10,660 nt of DNA from DATBDE01 sp036270095 (GTDB lineage Bacteria; Actinomycetota; Thermoleophilia; Solirubrobacterales; Solirubrobacteraceae), in contig DATBDE010000007.1 in NCBI GenBank assembly GCA_036270095.1, positions 1 through 10,660 of the forward strand, given 5' to 3'. A program made the translations under genes and the position numbers. Positions 1 through 6,772 of this stretch are shown here, one piece after another (the stretch's first letter is position 1; each line of letters begins with the position of its first letter). Below the pieces are notes generated by a model, which was not told the origin of the DNA, made no database searches, and saw only the letters and a list, made by a program, of their open reading frames with translations.

Positions 1-1039
1 GGAGACGCCGGGCGGGGAGCGCAACTGGGACTACCGGTTCAGCTGGATGCGCGACTCGACCTTCACGCTGCAGGCGCTGCACTTCCTCAACCTCGATTGG
101 GAGGCGGAGGAGTTCATGCAGTTCGTCGGCGACCTCGAGCCGAACGAGGACGGCGGGCTGCAGATCATGTACGGGATCGACGGGCGCCGAGACCTGACCG
201 AGTCGACCCGCGACGACCTGTCGGGCTACGCCGGCGCGCACCCGGTGCGCGTCGGCAACGGAGCGTTCGACCAGCGCCAGAACGACGTCTACGGCGCGGT
301 GCTGGACTCGATCCTGCTGCATACGCGCCGCAGCCAGCGGCTGCCGCGCCGGTTGTGGCCGATCGTGCAGTCGCAGGCCGCGTGCGCGACGAAGGTGTGG
401 CGCGATCCCGACCAGGGGATCTGGGAGGCGCGCGGCGAGCCCAAGCACTACGTCTCCTCCAAGCTGATGGGCTGGGTGGCCCTGGACCGGGCGGCGCAGC
501 TGGCTGCGGTGGCCGGCGAGCCCAAGCTCGAGACGCAGTATGCCGCCACCGCGAAGGAGATCCACGCCGACATCCTCGAGCACGGCGTGCGTGACGGGAT
601 CCTGCGCCAGCACTACGACACCGACGCGCTCGACGCCTCCACGCTGCTGGCGGCGATGTTCGGGTTCCTTCCCGGCACCGACGAGCGCCTGCACAAGTCC
701 GTGCTGGCGATCGGCGACGACCTCACCGAGGACGGCTTCGTGCTGCGCTACAAGACCGACGAGACCGACGACGGCCTGTCGGGCAAGGAGGGAAGCTTCC
801 TGATCTGCTCGTTCTGGCTCGTCTCCGGCCTGACCATCGTCGGCGAGCACCAGCGCGCCCGCGACCTCATGGAGCGACTGCTGCGCATCGCCTCCCCGCT
901 CGGCCTCTACGCCGAGGAGTTCGATACCAGCACCGGGCGCCACCTCGGCAACTTCCCCCAGGCCTTCTCCCACCTCGCGCTGCTGGAGGCCGCCGGCCGC
1001 CTCATCCTCATCGAGCGCCTCGCCGAGGTCAACGCCTAG
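1..1039 (+). CDS. GH15 family glycoside hydrolase (glucoamylase/trehalase type), 5' partial
   Basis: This is the C-terminal part of an inverting glycoside hydrolase of family 15, which releases glucose from alpha-glucans or cleaves trehalose. The gene enters from the left edge in frame 2, so the ATG at 47 is internal. The residues just before it read RNWDYRFSWMRD, the family hallmark at the start of the (alpha/alpha)6-barrel. About 345 residues are visible; GH15 proteins usually have about 600, so the N-terminal beta-sandwich lies outside. The probable catalytic acid is the Glu of GIWEARG (codon 425-427). The probable base is one of the two Glu in YAEEFD (914-919), followed by the conserved GNFPQAFSHLAL. 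Both acidic residues are present, so the visible part looks intact. Glucoamylase and trehalase cannot be separated from this fragment. The stop TAG interlocks with the stop of the convergent DUF5996 gene. Confidence 0.95.
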   Translation, partial: ETPGGERNWDYRFSWMRDSTFTLQALHFLNLDWEAEEFMQFVGDLEPNEDGGLQIMYGIDGRRDLTESTRDDLSGYAGAHPVRVGNGAFDQRQNDVYGAVLDSILLHTRRSQRLPRRLWPIVQSQAACATKVWRDPDQGIWEARGEPKHYVSSKLMGWVALDRAAQLAAVAGEPKLETQYAATAKEIHADILEHGVRDGILRQHYDTDALDASTLLAAMFGFLPGTDERLHKSVLAIGDDLTEDGFVLRYKTDETDDGLSGKEGSFLICSFWLVSGLTIVGEHQRARDLMERLLRIASPLGLYAEEFDTSTGRHLGNFPQAFSHLALLEAAGRLILIERLAEVNA

Positions 1040-1947
1040 GCCACCGGCGGCGGCACGCCCGCGGCGGTGCGGGCCAGGTCCGGGTCCCACCCGCAGACGA
1101 GGCAGGCGTGCGAGAACGCGCTGCGCGCGAACCGCAGCGCGGTGCCGTGCGGGTCGGCGCTCGCGCGCACGTCGTTCCAGTCCAGGACGTACTCGCCGAG
1201 CGCGCCGTCCCAGCGCCCGGCGCCGAGGTCGGCCTCGGCGAAGCCGTCCGGCGCCGGGTGCGCGTAGGCGTAGAACGCGGCGCGCCCGTAGCGCGGGTCG
1301 CCGGGCCACCAGCCGATCGCAACCTCCTGCATGTCCATCGCGTTGCGCATGATGAAGTCGTCCGACGGCGGGTCGGCGGGCTCGCCGCTGAACAGGTTCA
1401 CGGCCAGGTCGAACGAGCCCCACCACGCGTTGTTCGGCGTCGAGCGCCCGCGGTAGGGGGCGCGGAACGCGGCCAGCACCAGCGCGGCCCGCGTCGCGGC
1501 GGCGAAGTAGGCGGCGACCCGGTCGGGGTCGTACGTGGCGTGCTCCTGGTCGGCGTCGAGCGGCACCGCCCAGGCCACCTCCTGCGGCGTCGGGTCGATC
1601 TCCACTGCGCCGGCCAGGCCGCGCACCGCCGCGAGCAGCTCGCGCGTGACGGCGCCGACCGGGCGGTCCGGCGCCAGCGCCACCCGGGCCGAGCGGCCGT
1701 CGCTGTGCTCGGTCACCGCCTCGTGCGTGCGCAGGTCGAGCGCGGCCACGAACGCGCCCGATCCGTCGGGCGCCGGCAGCGGCAGCGTCTCCCACCCGCG
1801 CGCGGTCAGGCGCAGCGCCGTGTGCTGGAGCTGGGGCTCGGGCGGCGCCAGCGCCACCGCGAGCTTGCCCAGCACCTGCGTGTGGGCGTGCAAGGTGTCG
1901 CAGGTGGCGCTCCAGGTCTCGTAGTCGACGGCGGGCCACGGCGTCAT
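1036..1947 (-). CDS. DUF5996 family protein
   Basis: The 303-residue protein matches the DUF5996 pattern as I remember it. An N-terminal block (WSATCDTLHAHTQVLGKLAVAL, here split) is followed by a central EHATYDPDRV motif, then NNAWWGSFDLAVNLFSG, and a C-terminal AFYAYAHPAPDGF with GEYVLDWNDVR. The family's biochemical role is unknown, and there is no signal peptide or membrane segment, so the protein is probably cytosolic. ATG 1947 is the only reasonable start: no GTG or TTG lies in frame just upstream. The nearest purine-rich AGGAG (1962-1966) is 14 nt away, which is long for a ribosome site. A TAGCGT box ends 8 nt before the ATG, so a short or absent leader is possible. The gene is last in the 4750-1036 run, starting 11 bp after the phosphodiesterase stop. 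Confidence 0.88.
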   Translation of the reverse strand: MTPWPAVDYETWSATCDTLHAHTQVLGKLAVALAPPEPQLQHTALRLTARGWETLPLPAPDGSGAFVAALDLRTHEAVTEHSDGRSARVALAPDRPVGAVTRELLAAVRGLAGAVEIDPTPQEVAWAVPLDADQEHATYDPDRVAAYFAAATRAALVLAAFRAPYRGRSTPNNAWWGSFDLAVNLFSGEPADPPSDDFIMRNAMDMQEVAIGWWPGDPRYGRAAFYAYAHPAPDGFAEADLGAGRWDGALGEYVLDWNDVRASADPHGTALRFARSAFSHACLVCGWDPDLARTAAGVPPPVA

Positions 1948-1955
1948 GGCACGGC

Positions 1956-1961
1956 ACGCTA
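1956..1961 (-). promoter_or_regulatory. Candidate -10 box TAGCGT before DUF5996 gene
   Basis: On the minus strand TAGCGT is followed by 8 nt and then ATG 1947. Its first three bases are the TAG stop codon of the upstream phosphodiesterase gene. The same hexamer stands before the starts at 4750 and 6773. I see no clear -35. The role is inferred from position and repetition. Confidence 0.4.
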
Positions 1962-3992
1962 CTCCTGCGCGTACTCCGGATGGCCGAGCTGCACGAGCCA
2001 GCGGCGCAGCTCCCGGTGCACGGCCTCGGCGCCGACCAGCGCGCCGTCGGGCAGCGCGAGCTCCACCGGGTAGAGCAGGAACGGATAGGCCTGGGTCCCC
2101 CCCAGGCCACCGTGCGAGCCGACGAGCTCCTCGAACGCGGCCACCTCGTCGAGGTCGTGCCAGTAGGTGCTGTTGACCATGAGGTCGGCGCAGTGCGGGA
2201 AGCCGTCGGTGCGCTTGACGTGGCCCGCGGCATTGGGGCCGAACGGCGCCAGCGGGTCCTCGCCATCCACCCTCCCCTCGTCCAGGTAGTGCGCGCCGCG
2301 CGCGCCCAGCACGAGCGCCCCGCGCTGCTCGGAGCGCACGAGCACGAACCCGATCCCGGGGTGTGCGCGCAGGGTCGGAAGCACCTGCGGGTAGCGCTCG
2401 GCCAGCCGCTCGGCGGTCATGCGCCCAGGCTCGCGCGGGAAGGAGATCAGGCCCAGGCAGCCCGAGGCCATCGCCACGACCTCGGGCGGCTCGTCCCCGC
2501 CGCCGCCCGACGTGGCGTCGCCCTTCTCCAGCTGCACCGCGCCGTCGACCGTGCGGCGGCGCGCGGTGCGACGCACCACCCGGGCCGCCCGTGACGCGCC
2601 GCCCGAGGCCTCGGTCAACGAGGCGCCCAGGTAGCCCAGCGCCTCGTCGTGGTGGGCGGCGGCCGCCACCGGCGCAGCAGCGGCTTGGCGCACGAGTTCG
2701 TCGAGCGTGCTCCCGTAGCGGTCCTTGAACGTCGCGCCCTGGGACTGGCCGTGGTCGGAGAGCACGACGAGCCGGTAGGGCCGCGGCGCGTCGCGTCGGG
2801 CGGCGGCGATGCGCCCGATCTGGCGGTCGACCGCCCGGAGCGTCGACAGCGCGTCGGGACGCTCGATGCCCGAGTGGTGGGCGACCTCGTCGTACGCCAG
2901 GAAGGTCGTGTACGCGACCGGCAGGCCGGCGTACATGTCGGCGATCACCGACGCCACCTGCAGGTCGCGCTGGATGATCGTCGCCCACGCCCGCATGAGC
3001 GCGTACAGGGTGCTGCGGTGGACGCGCGGCTCGACGCCGCGGCGCTTCTGCTGGATCGCGGCCCAGCGTTCGCTGAGCACCTCGCGCGCCACGAGCGCGG
3101 CGGTGCGCAGCACGTTGTAGGGGTTGGCGAAGTAGGCGAAGTAGTCCTGGCCCAGGCGGCCGGGGCGGTCGCGCTGCAGCGCCGTGCTCATGGTCAGGAG
3201 GGTGTGGGGCGCGTCGCCGGAGAGGATGTTCGCGCGGCTGGCGCCGTTGGAGAACAGCAGCCCGCGCCCGTTGGAGTGACGGCGCTCGAGCTCCTCCGCG
3301 TCACGCGGGTGGTTGGTCACGATCGCCTTGCCGTGCTCCTTCTCCCACCAGCGGAACGCGGGCATGTCGTCGTTGTCGCCGTGCAGCAGTCCGGCCTGGC
3401 AGGCGCCGGTCTGCGACGACCAGTCGGTCTCCCAGCGCGCCAGCGCGTGCGTGCCCTCGCGCAGCCAGCGCGACAGCACCGGTGCGTTGCCGTCGCGCAT
3501 CGCCCGCGCGAGCACGTCGTGGGCGAGCCCGTCGATCTCGAGGAAGAACAGCCCGGGTACGTCGGTGGGCACCGGCCGAGCCACGCGCTGGGCCTGGCGC
3601 TTGACCACGTTGCGGTACCAGAAGTCGTCGTCGTCGATCGCCAGCACGGTCGTCAGCGCCGTGTTGACGATGGTCAGGGCGAGCGCGACCACGATGCCCG
3701 TGCCCAGGTCGTCGACCTTCAGCCCCGGCTCGAGCTCGGCGACGAGCAGGACGACGACGCCGTTGAGCACGATCACCCCCAGGCCCAGGGTGAGCACCGT
3801 GAGCGGCAGCGCCACGCGGATGACGAACGGCCACACGAACGCGTTGATGAGGCCGATGAGCGCGGAGGCCACGAGCGCCACGCCGAAGTCCTCGACGTGG
3901 AAGCCGCTGAGCAGCGCGCTGAGCAGCAACAGGGTCAGCGCGGTGGCCACCCACACGATGAGCACGCGCAGGACGGGCAGCGTGCGCTTCAC
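1959..3992 (-). CDS. Membrane-tethered phosphodiesterase: 4-TM phage-holin-family domain fused to alkaline-phosphatase-superfamily domain
   Basis: The 677-residue protein has two parts. Residues 1-120 carry four hydrophobic segments typical of the actinobacterial 'phage holin family' (superfamily IV) domain. From about 145 onward it is a type I phosphodiesterase/nucleotide pyrophosphatase domain. The metal and nucleophile set of NPP-like enzymes is complete: D154 (LEIDG), T195 (SSQTG) as nucleophile, D368 and H372 (DEVAH), D413-H414 (LSDHG) and H627 (GSHGG). An active phosphoester hydrolase on the membrane is therefore likely; the substrate is unknown. The low-complexity stretch at about 435-505 (Ala, Arg, Gly-rich) looks like an insertion or linker. 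The start is GTG 3992, with GGAG 5 nt upstream and a GTGA overlap with the preceding gene's stop, implying translational coupling. A role as a phage lysis protein is unlikely, since the fusion is chromosomal in style and no phage genes are nearby. Confidence 0.9.
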   Translation of the reverse strand: MKRTLPVLRVLIVWVATALTLLLLSALLSGFHVEDFGVALVASALIGLINAFVWPFVIRVALPLTVLTLGLGVIVLNGVVVLLVAELEPGLKVDDLGTGIVVALALTIVNTALTTVLAIDDDDFWYRNVVKRQAQRVARPVPTDVPGLFFLEIDGLAHDVLARAMRDGNAPVLSRWLREGTHALARWETDWSSQTGACQAGLLHGDNDDMPAFRWWEKEHGKAIVTNHPRDAEELERRHSNGRGLLFSNGASRANILSGDAPHTLLTMSTALQRDRPGRLGQDYFAYFANPYNVLRTAALVAREVLSERWAAIQQKRRGVEPRVHRSTLYALMRAWATIIQRDLQVASVIADMYAGLPVAYTTFLAYDEVAHHSGIERPDALSTLRAVDRQIGRIAAARRDAPRPYRLVVLSDHGQSQGATFKDRYGSTLDELVRQAAAAPVAAAAHHDEALGYLGASLTEASGGASRAARVVRRTARRRTVDGAVQLEKGDATSGGGGDEPPEVVAMASGCLGLISFPREPGRMTAERLAERYPQVLPTLRAHPGIGFVLVRSEQRGALVLGARGAHYLDEGRVDGEDPLAPFGPNAAGHVKRTDGFPHCADLMVNSTYWHDLDEVAAFEELVGSHGGLGGTQAYPFLLYPVELALPDGALVGAEAVHRELRRWLVQLGHPEYAQE

Positions 3993-4750
3993 GGCAGCTC
4001 CACCCGCTCCCCCGGCTGCAGCACGCGCGCGTCGACCGCGGGCGCGATCCGGGCCATCGCGGTCGCGAACGCGCGCGCCGGCGCCTGCGAGTCGCTCGGC
4101 CGTGGGTAGGGCCACGGCAGGGAGAACGTGCCCCAGTGGATCGGGATGGCGATGCGGGGGGCGATCCGCGCCGCCGCCTGCGCCGCCCGCTCGGGGTCGA
4201 GGTGGCCGGGCCCCAGCGAGCGGCCCCAGCCCCACACCGGCAGGAGCGCGACGTCGATGGTGCCCGCGAGGTCGGCCATGGCCGTGAAGAGGTCGGTGTC
4301 GCCGGCGAAGTAGACGGTGCGCGACCCGCGCACCACGAAGCCCACCGGCGCGACGTCGATCCCGAGCGGATGCCGGCGGCCTTGGTGCGCCGCGAACGTT
4401 GCCTCCACCCGCAGTGGCCCGGCCTGCAGTCCCTCGCCAGCGCGCAGCTCGGCCACGTCGGGAATGCCGCGCTCGCGCAGCCACTCGCCAGCCCCGTGCG
4501 CGACGGCCATGCGTGGGCGCGCGTGCTCGAGCTGCCGCAGCGAGGGCAGGTCGGCGTGGTCGGCGTGCAGGTGCGAGACGAGGACGACGTCGGCGTCGAT
4601 GGCGCTCGCCTCGGGGGCGGGCGACGGGGCGAAGCGCCGCAGCGGGCCGGCCCAGCCGCCGAGCACGGGATCGGTCAGAACGCGGGCGCCGTCGAGCTCG
4701 AGGAGCACGGTCGCGTGCCCGATCCAGGTGATCGCCATGCCGTCGGCCAT
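3989..4750 (-). CDS. MBL-fold metal-dependent hydrolase (UlaG/NAPE-PLD-like)
   Basis: The 253-residue protein has the two-metal hydrolase signature of the metallo-beta-lactamase fold. It opens with TWIGHATVLLELDG and contains SHLHADH (H60, H62, D64, H65), the HQGRR segment (H122), FAGDTD (D151) and PIHWGTF (H205). This pattern is typical of the UlaG-like branch, which hydrolyses lactones or phosphodiesters; the true substrate cannot be read from sequence. There is no signal peptide, so it should be cytosolic. Two starts are possible, ATG 4750 and ATG 4738; neither has a Shine-Dalgarno sequence. A TAGCGT box ends exactly 6 nt before ATG 4750, which favours that start and a leaderless mRNA. The gene leads the minus-strand run and overlaps the next gene by 4 bp. 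Confidence 0.9.
   Translation of the reverse strand: MADGMAITWIGHATVLLELDGARVLTDPVLGGWAGPLRRFAPSPAPEASAIDADVVLVSHLHADHADLPSLRQLEHARPRMAVAHGAGEWLRERGIPDVAELRAGEGLQAGPLRVEATFAAHQGRRHPLGIDVAPVGFVVRGSRTVYFAGDTDLFTAMADLAGTIDVALLPVWGWGRSLGPGHLDPERAAQAAARIAPRIAIPIHWGTFSLPWPYPRPSDSQAPARAFATAMARIAPAVDARVLQPGERVELP
3998..4001 (-). promoter_or_regulatory. Ribosome binding site GGAG deciding GTG start 3992
   Basis: On the minus strand GGAG lies inside the 3' end of the hydrolase gene, 5 nt before GTG 3992. It supports this start over later ones and supports coupling of the two genes. Confidence 0.6.
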
Positions 4751-4756
4751 GCACCG

Positions 4757-4762
4757 ACGCTA
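4757..4762 (-). promoter_or_regulatory. Candidate leaderless -10 box TAGCGT before MBL gene
   Basis: On the minus strand TAGCGT plus 6 nt leads directly to ATG 4750. This would place the transcription start at the A of the start codon. The TANNNT consensus is established for actinobacterial -10 elements; no -35 is recognisable. No ribosome binding site competes with this reading. Confidence 0.5.
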
Positions 4763-4791
4763 GCTGGCACGCCGAATGTGACGCGGGCCGT

Positions 4792-4805
4792 GTCGCGCAC
4801 GCGAC
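4792..4805. promoter_or_regulatory. Perfect dyad in divergent spacer, possible operator
   Basis: GTCGCG and CGCGAC flank a 2-nt centre, a perfect 14-base dyad between the divergent MBL and secreted-protein genes. It could be an operator or small hairpin. In DNA this GC-rich, a short GC-only palindrome can arise by chance, so support is weak. Confidence 0.25.
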
Positions 4806-4852
4806 GGACGGAGTGGGTGCGCGCCAGGACGATGGATGGCGCCAAACCAACC

Positions 4853-4859
4853 AAAGGAG
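4853..4859 (+). promoter_or_regulatory. Strong ribosome binding site AAAGGAG
   Basis: AAAGGAG ends 6 nt before GTG 4866. This is the best Shine-Dalgarno site in the window. It decides the start of the secreted protein against the upstream ATG 4836 and the downstream ATG 4875. Confidence 0.8.
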
Positions 4860-4865
4860 CACCAC

Positions 4866-5204
4866 GTGTCCACCATGTCCATCCGCCGCGTCGGCATTGC
4901 GCTGCTGGCGGCTGCGAGCCTCAGCGCCGCCACTGCCTCGCTGCCAGCCGTCTCGCACGCCGAGCCCAACAACGGCGGCGGCACCGGCAAGAGCTGCAAG
5001 CTGCCGGGCGGCAAGACCATCAGCGACGGCACCACCGGCACCGACTACGGCAGCGGCGCCAAGACGTACGAGTGCAAGGACGGGATCGCCTGTCAGGTCG
5101 AGGGCGGCAAGACCACCGACAAGTGCTCGCACACCGCGACGATCATCAAGGTCACCCGCGGCAACCGCGTCCAGGGCACCGCCACGGTCTCCGCGCGGTT
5201 CTGA
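4866..5204 (+). CDS. Small secreted protein with four cysteines
   Basis: This 112-residue protein is not one I can assign to a named family. Residues 1-32 form a clear signal peptide: two Arg at 7-8, a hydrophobic core from about 9 to 29, and a probable cut after SHA (A32). The mature part of about 80 residues is rich in Gly, Thr and Lys and has four cysteines (C44, C70, C76, C87), enough for two disulfides outside the cell. A short motif is repeated: C-K-L-P-GGKT at 44-51 and C-Q-V-E-GGKT at 76-83. The end is beta-like and Thr/Val-rich. GTG 4866 is chosen for its ideal AAAGGAG site. The gene stands alone between a divergent gene and a candidate terminator, so it probably forms its own transcript. 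Its role is unknown. Confidence 0.8.
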   Translation: MSTMSIRRVGIALLAAASLSAATASLPAVSHAEPNNGGGTGKSCKLPGGKTISDGTTGTDYGSGAKTYECKDGIACQVEGGKTTDKCSHTATIIKVTRGNRVQGTATVSARF

Positions 5205-5220
5205 TCGCCCTGCCTCGCCC

Positions 5221-5257
5221 GTGCGCCGCGTCCGACTCTCCCCCGGGCGCGGCGCGC
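5221..5257 (+). terminator. Candidate hairpin terminator without U-tract
   Basis: GCGCCGCG (5223-5230) pairs perfectly with CGCGGCGC (5248-5255). One wobble pair and one more GC pair extend the stem to 10 bp, with a 17-nt loop. It begins 16 nt after the secreted-protein stop. No T-run follows, as is common in actinobacterial hairpins, so termination is inferred. Confidence 0.45.
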
Positions 5258-5279
5258 ATGCTTCAGGAGGCCACCTGGA

Positions 5280-5285
5280 TAGGCT
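5280..5285 (+). promoter_or_regulatory. Candidate leaderless -10 box TAGGCT before flippase-like gene
   Basis: TAGGCT matches TANNNT and is followed by exactly 6 nt and then GTG 5292. Its TAG is also the last in-frame stop before this gene. The arrangement matches that before ATG 4750. No -35 is evident. Confidence 0.45.
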
Positions 5286-5291
5286 GCCTCG

Positions 5292-6371
5292 GTGGCCGCG
5301 CAGATGCCCGCGGAGTTCCGCGCGTCGCACCTCCTCAAGCGGGTGGCACAGCTAGCTGCCGTGGTGATCGTCGTCGTCATCGCGATCAACGCGCTGCCCG
5401 GTCTCGACGAGGTCAAGCAGCGCCTCGACGACGCCGACCCGTTCTGGGTCGCGATGATCGTGGTGGCGGAGGTCGGCTCGTGCCTGGGCTACCTGGTCGT
5501 GTTCCGCGCCACCTTCTGCGCGAGCATGCCCTGGGGCCTGAGCTACCAGATCGCGATGGCCGAGCTCGCGGCCAACTCGCTGCTGCCCAGCGGCGGCGCC
5601 GGTGGCCTCGCGCTGGGTGTGTGGGCGCTCAAGCAGGCGGGCATGCCCACCGGCCACATCGCCCGCCGCACTGTGGCCTTCTTCGTGGTCACGAGCGCCG
5701 CGAACTTCTTCGTGCTCATCCTCGTCGGGCTCGCGGTCTTCGCCGACGTGCTCTCGGGCAAGGACGACGCCAATCGCTCGCTCGTCCCCGCCGTGATCAC
5801 CGCCCTCGGCGCGCTCATCGTCGGGCTGAGCCCGCGTCTGCTGCGCGCGCTGGGCAAGCGCGGCCAGCAGATCAAGCGCGAGGGCAAGGAGGGCCGCATC
5901 CGGAAGGCGCTCCGGTCCTCGCTGGAGGCCGTGGCCGACGGCGTCGACCAGGCCAAGGGCCTGCTGCGCCACCACAGCTTCGGCGTCGTCGTCGGCTCGC
6001 TGGGCTATATGGCTTTCGACATAGCCGCGCTCGGCGCCGCCTTCGCCGCCACCAGCCAGGTCCCCACCTTCGCCACGCTCGTGCTCGCCTACCTGATCGG
6101 CCAGCTCGGCAACCTGATCCCGCTGCCGGGCGGCATCGGCGGCACCGAGGGCGCGCTGATCGGCGTGTTCGCCCTGTACGGCGTGAGCCTTACCGAGGCC
6201 TCGGCCGCCGTACTCGCCTACCGGCTCTTCCAGCTCTTCGTGCCCGCGCTTCTGGGCGTGCCGGCGTTCGTCCTGCTGCGGCGCACGCTCATGCACGCCG
6301 ACCATCCGGCGGCGATGTGCGCGCCGCTCGCGGTCGACGTCGTCAAGATCCCGGCTCGGAGCACGTCGTGA
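5292..6371 (+). CDS. Lysylphosphatidylglycerol synthase TM-domain (flippase-like) membrane protein
   Basis: This 359-residue integral membrane protein belongs to the LPG_synthase_TM/UPF0104 family. It has about eight hydrophobic segments and the family's paired glycine motifs: NSLLPSGGAGG (95-105) and NLIPLPGGIGGTEG (264-277). Homologues flip or move lipids, such as aminoacylated phosphatidylglycerol, or act beside glycosyltransferases. The soluble aminoacyl-transferase domain of MprF is absent, so a transport role is more likely than lipid synthesis. A basic loop rich in Lys and Arg at about 178-208 probably faces the cytosol. GTG 5292 is the first start after an in-frame stop at 5280; ATG 5304, with a weak GGTGG 8 nt upstream, is the alternative. 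The stop overlaps the GTG of the next gene (GTGA), so the two are probably co-translated. Confidence 0.88.
   Translation: MAAQMPAEFRASHLLKRVAQLAAVVIVVVIAINALPGLDEVKQRLDDADPFWVAMIVVAEVGSCLGYLVVFRATFCASMPWGLSYQIAMAELAANSLLPSGGAGGLALGVWALKQAGMPTGHIARRTVAFFVVTSAANFFVLILVGLAVFADVLSGKDDANRSLVPAVITALGALIVGLSPRLLRALGKRGQQIKREGKEGRIRKALRSSLEAVADGVDQAKGLLRHHSFGVVVGSLGYMAFDIAALGAAFAATSQVPTFATLVLAYLIGQLGNLIPLPGGIGGTEGALIGVFALYGVSLTEASAAVLAYRLFQLFVPALLGVPAFVLLRRTLMHADHPAAMCAPLAVDVVKIPARSTS
6358..6361 (+). promoter_or_regulatory. Ribosome binding site GGAG deciding GTG start 6368
   Basis: GGAG lies in the last codons of the flippase-like gene, 6 nt before GTG 6368. It fixes the start of the oxidoreductase and supports translational coupling. 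Confidence 0.65.
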
Positions 6372-6751
6372 CCGTCCCGCTCGACGACACCGCGCGCCGC
6401 CTGCTGGATGCGAAGACGTTCGCCACCGTCGCCACGCTGAACCCCGACGGCAGCCCGCAGACCTCGGTGGTGTGGGTCAAACGCGAGGACGACGTGGCGG
6501 TGTTCACGACCACCAGGCAGCGCAAGAAGGGCCGGAACCTCATGCGCGACCCGCGCATCAGCGTCACGCTCGTCGACCCCGAGGACCCGTACACGCACGT
6601 CGAGATCCGCGGCCGCGCCGAGCTCACCGACGACCCGCCCAATGCGCTCGGCACCGAGCTCTCGCACAAGTACCTGGGCGTGGATCCGCCGCCGGATCCG
6701 GAGTGGGCCGAGCGCGTGCAGGTCCGCGTGCAGCCGGAACACGTCGTCTAG
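6368..6751 (+). CDS. PPOX-class (probably F420-dependent) oxidoreductase
   Basis: This 127-residue protein has the split-barrel fold of the pyridoxamine-5'-phosphate-oxidase-like family, of the Rv1155-like F420 type. Recognisable features are FATVATLNPDGSPQTSVVWV near the N-terminus, FTTTRQRKKGRNLMRDPRISV in the middle (the Lys/Arg-rich segment binds cofactor phosphates in relatives; both quoted with family consensus in mind) and YTHVEIRGRAELTDD. Such enzymes are small cytosolic homodimers that reduce varied substrates with F420H2 or flavin; the substrate here is unknown. The C-terminus is complete and the length is typical. GTG 6368 overlaps the upstream stop and has a good GGAG. Cofactor choice (F420 rather than FMN) is inferred from family resemblance and the actinobacterial setting. 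Confidence 0.87.
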   Translation: MTVPLDDTARRLLDAKTFATVATLNPDGSPQTSVVWVKREDDVAVFTTTRQRKKGRNLMRDPRISVTLVDPEDPYTHVEIRGRAELTDDPPNALGTELSHKYLGVDPPPDPEWAERVQVRVQPEHVV

Positions 6752-6757
6752 GTCGTG

Positions 6758-6763
6758 TAGCGT
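6758..6763 (+). promoter_or_regulatory. Candidate -10 box TAGCGT before GAP-family gene
   Basis: TAGCGT is followed by 9 nt and ATG 6773, in the 21-bp gap after the oxidoreductase stop. No Shine-Dalgarno sequence is present: the leader is a C-rich run. This suggests a leader of zero to a few bases. Confidence 0.42.
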
Positions 6764-6772
6764 CGCCCCCCA

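Noticed and set aside
3630..3992. Phage origin or lysis cassette, because of the holin-type domain
   Set aside because: The domain is fused to a phosphodiesterase and sits among ordinary chromosomal genes. There is no endolysin, structural, integrase or repressor gene.
5265..5270. AGGAGG as the ribosome site of the flippase-like gene
   Set aside because: It lies 21 nt before GTG 5292, and an in-frame TAG at 5280 excludes an earlier start. No ATG, GTG or TTG stands at a usable distance in that frame.
3993..5330. A minus-strand extension of the phosphodiesterase frame to 1123 codons
   Set aside because: The true start is GTG 3992, with GGAG and overlap. The extension is low-complexity shadow sequence opposite other genes.
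4136..6751. A very long + strand open frame (871 codons) running through several genes
   Set aside because: Only its last 127 codons are a recognisable protein. The rest is Arg/Ala/Gly-rich out-of-frame translation of the MBL, secreted and flippase genes, typical of GC-rich DNA with few stops.
6736..6764. ECF-type promoter (GGAAC ... CGTC) before the GAP-family gene
   Set aside because: The spacer between the two elements is 20 bp, longer than usual for ECF promoters, and GGAAC lies in the coding end of the previous gene.
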